Shown here piece by piece: positions 9,193 to 12,982 of a stretch of 12,982 bases of DNA; within the stretch, counting starts at the first letter, position 1; the number at the start of each line of letters is the position of its first letter. Origin of the DNA: RUG721 sp040307385. Its GTDB lineage: Bacteria; Actinomycetota; Coriobacteriia; Coriobacteriales; Atopobiaceae. The notes below the pieces were generated by a model. It was not told the DNA's origin and did not search any database. It was given only the letters and a program-made list of their open reading frames with translations. A program made the position numbers and the translations under genes. Location: the NCBI GenBank assembly GCA_040307385.1, contig JAWRJQ010000043.1:1-12982 (forward strand), in the 5' to 3' direction.

Positions 9193-9588
9193 ATGCCGTG
9201 CCCCAACGATCACAGGCGGCGCAGCGTCACCATCGCGTTCAGGACAACCCCCGAGGACGCGGCGCGAATCGACCAGCTCGTCGCCCTCTCCGGCATGACC
9301 AAGCAGGACTACATCGTCAGACGGCTCGAATGTGAGGACATTATTGTTGTGCCAAGCATCACCGTGCAGAAAAACCTGCGCGTTGCCATGGACCGCGTAT
9401 GCTGCGAGCTGTCGCGCCTCGTCGACATCAGTCAGGCAGACAAGCACGCCATAAGGCTAGCCGAAACCCTCATGAACGTGTACGCCGCACTTGGCGCGGA
9501 CTTGCCCACCGATATCAATCGTGACCACTGCCCTGGCTCGGATCAAGCTCACGCTCACGCGGCGAAGATCATCGGTCTTGAGCGCTGA
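9193..9588 (+). CDS. Small ribbon-helix-helix protein, MobC-like
   Basis: 131 aa starting four bases after the integrase stop, so probably co-transcribed and coupled, though no strong ribosome binding site is visible. Residues 10-45 (SVTIAFRTTPEDAARIDQLV followed by a GMTKQDYIVRRL helix) look like a ribbon-helix-helix DNA-binding domain of the kind in MobC accessory proteins and small proteins of Gram-positive integrative elements. The rest is helical (LRVAMDRVCCELSRLV). No relaxase follows. The C-terminal 30 residues (from about PTDINRDHC) look unlike the family and may be non-native sequence from a nearby junction. An excisionase or repressor role is also possible. Confidence 0.6.
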   Translation: MPCPNDHRRRSVTIAFRTTPEDAARIDQLVALSGMTKQDYIVRRLECEDIIVVPSITVQKNLRVAMDRVCCELSRLVDISQADKHAIRLAETLMNVYAALGADLPTDINRDHCPGSDQAHAHAAKIIGLER

Positions 9589-9760
9589 GACCGACATCGC
9601 GACACTCCTGCAACATGCGCGCTTGTACTCACCGACCTCCGGGCATGGGCGCGCTCCGTTCAAGGGTCGAATGTCCAGGTTGCTCTTGCAGTGTCCAGAC
9701 TGCGATTGCAATCAAGCAATGAGTCTAAAAATAGCGCAAGAGAATAATCGTGTCTTCCCC

Positions 9761-9789
9761 TTGACATGACTGTTATGTCTGAATATACT
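9761..9789 (+). promoter_or_regulatory. Promoter of the gntR-ABC operon
   Basis: TTGACA (9761-9766), a 17-base spacer and TATACT (9784-9789) are nearly perfect sigma-70 elements. They place the start of transcription near 9796, which excludes the in-frame ATG codons at 9766 and 9775 as starts of the regulator. Confidence 0.8.
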
Positions 9790-9812
9790 GTACATGTGAA
9801 AAACAATACAGT
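9787..9812. promoter_or_regulatory. Putative GntR operator (ACTGTA-N14-TACAGT)
   Basis: A six-base inverted repeat with 14-base spacing overlaps the -10 box and the predicted transcription start, and ends just before the ribosome binding site. This is the position expected for autorepression by the encoded GntR/YtrA-type regulator. Confidence 0.55.
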
Positions 9813-9825
9813 TGGAGGTGATAAC

Positions 9826-10206
9826 TTGGAAATCGTAATATCGAACAGCTCCAGCTCGCCAATTTATGAACAAATAAAAGAGCAGGTAAAGGCTCAAATA
9901 CTATCGGGAGAGCTAGAGGAAGATGAAATGCTCCCCTCGTTGCGACAGCTGGCAAAAGACTTGAAAATTAGCGTGCTGACAACTACAAGAGCATACAACG
10001 AGCTTGAACAGGAGGGCTTTATTGCAAGCCGGCAAGGCAAAGGCTTCTTCGTCATGTCGAGCAGCTCAAACCTTATCCGCGAACAGCTCATCAAGGAGGT
10101 AGAAAGCAATCTAAACAATGCGATACAGGCGGCAGGGCGAGCAGCAATGCCTGATGACGAAATTATTAGCCTTTTACGGCTTCTGTTGGAGGTAGAAAAT
10201 GATTGA
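9826..10206 (+). CDS. GntR-family regulator, YtrA type
   Basis: A 126-aa repressor with the GntR winged helix at about residues 12-75: SPIYEQIKEQVKAQIL, then LPSLRQLAKDLKISVLTT and an ARG-like TTRAYNELEQEGFIASRQGKG. Only a short helical tail follows (to 126), which defines the YtrA subfamily and leaves no room for a classical ligand domain. The start is TTG at 9826, five bases after GGAGGTG and downstream of the predicted transcription start. It overlaps the ABC ATPase gene by eight bases. Members of this subfamily repress their own ABC-transporter operons in response to cell-envelope-active peptides or export substrates. Base composition is clearly lower in GC than the flanking genes, pointing to transfer, perhaps from a Firmicute. 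Confidence 0.88.
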   Translation: MEIVISNSSSSPIYEQIKEQVKAQILSGELEEDEMLPSLRQLAKDLKISVLTTTRAYNELEQEGFIASRQGKGFFVMSSSSNLIREQLIKEVESNLNNAIQAAGRAAMPDDEIISLLRLLLEVEND

Positions 10207-11059
10207 TAACTGCTTGGAATTAAAGGGCGTAAAAAGGGGCTTTCCGGGTTTCAAGCTTGACGACATAAGCTTTTCTTTACCCAAAGGCTATATCATGGGG
10301 CTTGTTGGCCCGAACGGAGCCGGGAAGACAACGACGATACAGCTCATTCTGAATATGCTTGAAAGGGACGCGGGAGAGATCCTTGTTTTCGGCAAGGATA
10401 ACATAAAAAGCGAAAGCGTTATTAAACAAGATATCGGGGTTGTGTTCGACACTACCTTTTATGTAGACACATGGACGGTAAAGGACACAGAAAATGCCGT
10501 TTCCGTCTTTTATGAAAACTGGGACCATGATCTGTTTAATGAAATGATAAAAGATTTTGATTTGCAAACGAATAAAAAAGTAAAGGAACTGTCACGCGGC
10601 ATGCAAATGAAGCTAATGCTTGCTTGCGCTTTTTCACATGACGCAAAACTTCTTATTCTTGACGAGCCGACAAGCGGGCTTGACCCGGTTATCCGTGGCG
10701 AGTTTTTAGAAACGCTACAAGAGTATATAAAGGACGGTGAAAGGAGCGTTTTGTTCTCCACTCACATCACTACGGATTTAGAGCGTGTTGCCGACTACAT
10801 CACCCTTATAAATCAAGGCAAGGTTATTTACACGGGCAGCATGGAGGGCCTAATGGGCAGCTACCGACTTATTAAAGGCAGAGCACGGGATTTAACGGCA
10901 GAGCTTGAAAAAACCATCGTCGGCTTACGGAAGACTGATATGGGATTCGAGGGTCTTATTGATGCGAAAGAAGCGGCACAGTATAAAAACTGTGTTCTTG
11001 ATGCCGCGACGATTGACGATATTGTTATCAGAATGAGCAAGGGAGGCACAAACCGATGA
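10199..11059 (+). CDS. ABC transporter ATP-binding protein (YtrB/PmtA-like)
   Basis: A 286-aa ATPase that would power export by the permease encoded next to it. Motifs are complete: Walker A GPNGAGKT (37-44), a Q-loop replaced by GVVFD near 80-84, signature LSRGM (131-135), Walker B LLILDEP (151-157) followed by TSGLD, and the H-loop His in FSTH (189). The C-terminal 70 residues resemble the extension of drug/peptide exporter ATPases. The start has a GGAGG site and overlaps gntR by eight bases; the end overlaps the permease gene by four (ATGA), so the three genes form one translationally coupled operon. The absence of a clear Q-loop Gln is seen in several YtrB/Bcr-type relatives. The substrate is unknown; lipid II-binding or amphipathic peptides are the family precedent. 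Confidence 0.92.
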   Translation: MIDNCLELKGVKRGFPGFKLDDISFSLPKGYIMGLVGPNGAGKTTTIQLILNMLERDAGEILVFGKDNIKSESVIKQDIGVVFDTTFYVDTWTVKDTENAVSVFYENWDHDLFNEMIKDFDLQTNKKVKELSRGMQMKLMLACAFSHDAKLLILDEPTSGLDPVIRGEFLETLQEYIKDGERSVLFSTHITTDLERVADYITLINQGKVIYTGSMEGLMGSYRLIKGRARDLTAELEKTIVGLRKTDMGFEGLIDAKEAAQYKNCVLDAATIDDIVIRMSKGGTNR

Positions 11060-11727
11060 ATGGACTTATGAAGATGGCTAAACTTGATTTCATTACAATG
11101 AAATCACAATTTTGGGCGTACCTTTCATTGGTGGGGATAATTATTTTGTCTTGGACTATGGGGTCGTCGCTTATCCTCTTGAGTGTCTTGGCGAGTCTGT
11201 ATGTAGCATTATTCTCTTATACCATTTTTTCATTGCAAGAAAAAAACAAGCTCGACCGTTTGTATGGCTCGGTTTCCGTTACCGTGAAAGACATTGTGTT
11301 GGGAAGATATGCGTTTATATTTCTAAACTTTCTGTTGGCGCTTTTTGCAACGATTATCCTATATTCTATCTCCGCAAAACTTCAGAATGAGGTGTTGCGG
11401 ATAGACGATGTTGCTATCAGCATCTGCTTAGCTCTTCTGCTTTTTTCCGTTCTCACAGGCGTGCAGATACCTATGTTTTTCAAAATGGGCTACACAAGAG
11501 CGAAAGCATGGTCTTCGTTCCCATTCATAGCGGCAGCGATTCTGGTGATATTCTCCAAACCATTGCTTTATGCGCTATCGGGGGTGATCCGGTTCTCGGA
11601 GATAGTCGAATTTGCGCTGTCCAACCAAGGCATTTTGATTATAGCCTGCATATTGGCAAGTTGTATTATTCAATTCTTTTCATATCAGATTGCCTTCACT
11701 GCTTATCGTAAGCGAAAAAGAGGGTGA
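11056..11727 (+). CDS. ABC-2 type permease subunit
   Basis: A 223-aa membrane protein with about six hydrophobic spans (roughly residues 19-36, 39-58, 84-104, 117-138, 152-172 and 191-215), ending in a positive tail (YRKRKRG). Family ABC-2, of the small type paired with YtrB/PmtA-like ATPases. Transport of a toxic peptide or membrane-active compound out of the cell is a reasonable guess but not shown. Low-GC like the two genes before it. Pmt- and Ytr-type systems usually have a second permease gene; here only an ATG with ribosome binding site remains directly downstream before an insertion-sequence end, so the transporter may act as a homodimer or be incomplete. Confidence 0.85.
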   Translation: MNGLMKMAKLDFITMKSQFWAYLSLVGIIILSWTMGSSLILLSVLASLYVALFSYTIFSLQEKNKLDRLYGSVSVTVKDIVLGRYAFIFLNFLLALFATIILYSISAKLQNEVLRIDDVAISICLALLLFSVLTGVQIPMFFKMGYTRAKAWSSFPFIAAAILVIFSKPLLYALSGVIRFSEIVEFALSNQGILIIACILASCIIQFFSYQIAFTAYRKRKRG

Positions 11728-11729
11728 TT

Positions 11730-11740
11730 ATGGATCAAAT
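11730..11740 (+). pseudogene. Possible start of a second permease gene, cut by an IS end
   Basis: ATGGATCAAATG follows the permease stop by two bases behind GAGGGTG, as if another operon gene started here. After about three codons the sequence enters the insertion-sequence end, and the frame closes at 11849 with no recognisable protein. Too short to prove what it was. Confidence 0.3.
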
Positions 11741-11920
11741 GGGGGTGCGAACGATTTCTTGGGCCGGCTACACGGCATGGCTGTGTAGCTCACGATACTC
11801 GTTTGGACTGAGCCAACCTAAAGAGCGCTTGATGCGCTTTTCACAATAGTATCTCATGTAAGCATCAAGCCTTTCCATGAAGTCCTCTACTGTCACACCT
11901 CTCCAGTCCCGGTAGTAGAA
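11740..11920 (-). mobile_element. IS3-family insertion sequence remnant (right end and transposase C-terminus)
   Basis: On the minus strand, from about 11920 to the stop at 11768, the translation FYYRDWRGVTVEDFMERL and YCEKRIKRSLGWLSPNEYR is the conserved C-terminus of IS3-family (IS150-like) OrfB transposases. The DDE residues and orfA are missing. After the stop, the sequence runs 25 bases to a terminus reading ...CGCACCCCCA, the CA-type end expected of this family, at 11740. The other end was lost: upstream of about 11920 the frame no longer looks like transposase (CYRLCVPYA). The remnant cannot move itself. It marks the 3' boundary of the low-GC transporter cassette. Confidence 0.75.
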
Positions 11921-12225
11921 TGCGTACGGTACGCATAACCGATAGCAGTTCCACGATGCGCCGATAGGCGTTCCACGCTTCGCCGATATCCAGAGCCCGG
12001 TTTCCGGGCTCTTTCCTTTCTTAGAATCGATTTGGCGCCAAGGGCGCCGATAAGGCCATGCCAGTTCTTGTTGTTTGCGGCATCCCAGACGCTGCGGCCC
12101 ATGACGGGTACCTGTCCGAAGCCGTGCATGGCTTCCTGTGCAAGAGCTTCTTGCTCTTCTTCGGACAGTTGCCCTTGCGCTGCCTGTTTGCAACGTTCCT
12201 GCAAGGATCGAACGTAATCTCGCAT
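11893..12225 (-). CDS. Unrecognised small protein, probably C-terminally altered
   Basis: A 110-aa frame with a perfect AGGAGG site and ATG start. The first 67 residues look like a genuine protein: a basic/acidic helix (MRDYVRSLQERCKQ, LSEEEQEALAQEAMHGFG) followed by GRSVWDAANNKNWHGLIGAL. After about residue 68 the composition changes to Arg/Ser/Gly-rich, crosses a perfect hairpin and ends inside the IS3 remnant, so the original C-terminus was probably lost at that junction. I do not recognise the family. It has its own likely promoter and a palindrome directly before the ribosome binding site. No signal peptide or membrane span is seen. Confidence 0.55.
   Translation of the reverse strand: MRDYVRSLQERCKQAAQGQLSEEEQEALAQEAMHGFGQVPVMGRSVWDAANNKNWHGLIGALGAKSILRKERARKPGSGYRRSVERLSAHRGTAIGYAYRTHSTTGTGEV
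11992..12012 (+). terminator. Hairpin AGAGCCCGG-TTT-CCGGGCTCT
   Basis: A perfect nine-pair stem with a three-base loop, followed on the plus strand by a T/C-rich run (TTCCTTTCTT). It could stop transcripts leaving the transporter operon on the plus strand. On the minus strand no T run follows, and the hairpin falls within the unrecognised frame. Confidence 0.45.
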
Positions 12226-12233
12226 ATTCCTCC

Positions 12234-12250
12234 TAACGAAGAGTTCGTTA
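12234..12250. promoter_or_regulatory. Palindrome TAACGAA-GAG-TTCGTTA (putative operator or leader hairpin)
   Basis: A perfect seven-base-arm inverted repeat abutting the AGGAGG site of the minus-strand gene starting at 12225 and lying near its predicted transcription start. It could bind a regulator, possibly the encoded protein itself, or form a hairpin hiding the ribosome binding site. Confidence 0.5.
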
Positions 12251-12263
12251 TTTGAAGAAAGCC

Positions 12264-12269
12264 ATTATA
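12264..12269 (-). promoter_or_regulatory. -10 element for the gene starting at 12225
   Basis: The minus strand reads TATAAT, 38 bases before the ATG. The expected -35 position reads TCTTTT, a poor match and part of the neighbouring terminator, so the promoter would need an activator or be weak. Confidence 0.4.
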
Positions 12270-12284
12270 AATCGGGCCAGTGAC

Positions 12285-12317
12285 AAAAAAGACCGCTTGC
12301 ATGATACAAGCGGTCTT
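12285..12317 (-). terminator. Terminator of the endolysin / small membrane protein operon
   Basis: An 11-base-pair perfect stem (AAGACCGCTTG, seven-base loop, CAAGCGGTCTT) followed on the minus strand by six T. It lies four bases past the stop of the 48-aa membrane protein gene. Confidence 0.9.
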
Positions 12318-12320
12318 CTA

Positions 12321-12467
12321 TCATTCTCCCTTGCCTGCGCGCCTGCCACGCTCGAACGCCTTGAACACCGGCACCAGCGGAATGAACAGCGCCACCATCA
12401 CCAGGCAAGCCACGTCGCCCAAGAGCCAGCCCGCCTGGTCGGCCCAGAACTCCAGACGCCGCCTCAT
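12321..12467 (-). CDS. Small single-span membrane protein (48 aa) of the lysis region
   Basis: The ATG overlaps the endolysin stop (ATGA arrangement), implying coupled translation, and the gene ends just before a strong terminator. The product starts MRRRLEFWADQAGWLLGDVA, has one hydrophobic span (about residues 14-35, ending VMVALFIPLVPVF) and a basic tail (ERGRRAGKGE). Position next to an endolysin suggests a role in lysis, such as a holin-like or accessory protein, but the sequence is too short to assign a family. A phage-unrelated membrane peptide is possible. Confidence 0.6.
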   Translation of the reverse strand: MRRRLEFWADQAGWLLGDVACLVMVALFIPLVPVFKAFERGRRAGKGE

Positions 12468-12982
12468 GACAGCATCTCGTTCACGCGGGCCTGCACGATC
12501 GAGTAGTACGAGCCCAGGCGCCGCCTGCGCTCCTCGCCGTTGCCGTAGTCGCCCCGGATCACCGCGCGGGCCATGGCGTCGACGTCCATGGAGGTCGAGC
12601 TCGCGCCAGACGCGCCCAGGATCTCGTTCACGCGCCTCTGCACGGCCGAATACTTGTCACCCAGGCGCCGCTTCCGCTCGTCGCCGTTCCCGAACTCGCC
12701 GGCGATCACGCGCCGCGCCAGGGCGTCCACGTCGTAGGAGCCAGCAGAGGATCCGCCAGAGAGGATCCGGTTGACCTCCGCCTGCACCTCGTCGTAGCGG
12801 ACGCCCAGCGCCGCTTTCGCTCGTCGCCGTTGCCGAACTCTCCGGCGATGACCCTCTCCGCAAGCTCTGACACGTCGCCGGAAGGCGCACCAGAGCCGGA
12901 ACCACCCGGCGCGCCGCCAACGTCGGCCATGCCGTTGTAGTGGAGGATCCCGTCCCAGCTGCCGGAGTAGTAGTCGTGGACC
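12464..12982 (-). pseudogene. Phage-type endolysin C-terminus with three Cpl-7 repeats, frameshifted and partial
   Basis: The 5' end lies beyond the window. The visible part starts with the end of another domain (HDYYSGSWDGILHYNG), then a Gly/Ser linker and three cell-wall-binding Cpl-7 (CW_7) repeats of about 40 residues at 12761-12876, 12617-12736 and 12467-12589, each with a DVxxLAxxVIxGxxGNGxERxRR core and a VQxxVNxIL end. Such repeats bind the muramyl-peptide part of the wall and target phage lysins and similar hydrolases. In repeat 1, GGCGCTGGG replaces the GGCGCCTGGG found in repeats 2 and 3: one base is missing near 12808. The upstream frame would end at 12706, dropping repeats 2 and 3. 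Either the gene is broken or the base is a sequencing error. The catalytic domain is not visible, so its chemistry is unknown. Confidence 0.8.
12467..12876 (-). repeat. Three tandem Cpl-7 coding repeats
   Basis: Similar 117-123-base units, spaced by Gly/Ser linker codons. Repeats 1 and 2 share VIAGEFGNGDERKRR exactly, while the terminal repeat reads VIRGDYGNGEERRRR, so the first two probably arose by a more recent duplication. Confidence 0.8.

Noticed and set aside
9457..9769. Frames on both strands after the MobC-like gene (plus 9491-9769, minus 9457-9711)
   Set aside because: No motifs, and they cross the base-composition boundary; one runs into the gntR promoter. A relaxase remnant was considered but no relaxase motif is visible.
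12252..12774. Plus-strand frames opposite the endolysin
   Set aside because: Antisense, Arg/Ser-rich translations of the Cpl-7 repeats.

Overview
The window is high-GC, with dense GC-rich third positions, strong AGGAGG-type ribosome binding sites and actinobacterial-looking proteins. A gut Coriobacteriia member (Collinsella/Olsenella-like) fits best. This is inferred from overall character; no rRNA marker gene is present.

Positions 1-6895 are host biosynthetic genes. On the minus strand lies a TrpB2-type tryptophan synthase beta gene (54-1460). It is preceded by a 25-codon leader peptide with one Trp codon, an antiterminator and a U-tract terminator, which together form a complete ribosome-mediated attenuator. 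Divergently, carA and carB form an overlapping operon behind a strong leader terminator (2002-2033), followed by guaA. The striking point is that CarA (162 aa) ends after its N-terminal domain and GuaA (332 aa) starts at its ATP-pyrophosphatase domain. Both therefore lack their class I glutamine amidotransferase domain, while all remaining domains look intact. Either ammonia is used directly or an amidotransferase subunit is supplied from elsewhere.

Positions 6896-9700 are the start of a mobile element inserted just downstream of guaA. A 655-base non-coding stretch carries several families of short repeats that look like recombinase arm sites. Next come a divergent XRE repressor and a tyrosine integrase. 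The two promoters each have a CACATAT-type operator in the spacer, and a third operator lies in the integrase leader. A small ribbon-helix-helix (MobC-like) gene follows the integrase.

Positions 9700-11740 are clearly lower in GC: a GntR (YtrA-type) regulator, an ABC ATPase and an ABC-2 permease in an overlapping operon with its own near-consensus promoter and an inverted repeat. It looks like imported, self-regulated cargo. Its 3' side is cut by the end of an IS3-family element (11740 to about 11920), of which only the transposase C-terminus remains.

Positions 11893-12982 are read on the minus strand. They hold an unrecognised small protein behind a palindrome, a strong terminator, a 48-aa single-span membrane protein, and the 3' end of a phage-type endolysin with three Cpl-7 cell-wall-binding repeats. 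A one-base deletion interrupts the first repeat. This looks like the end of a phage late operon, so the element is either a prophage carrying accessory genes or a composite of several mobile elements.
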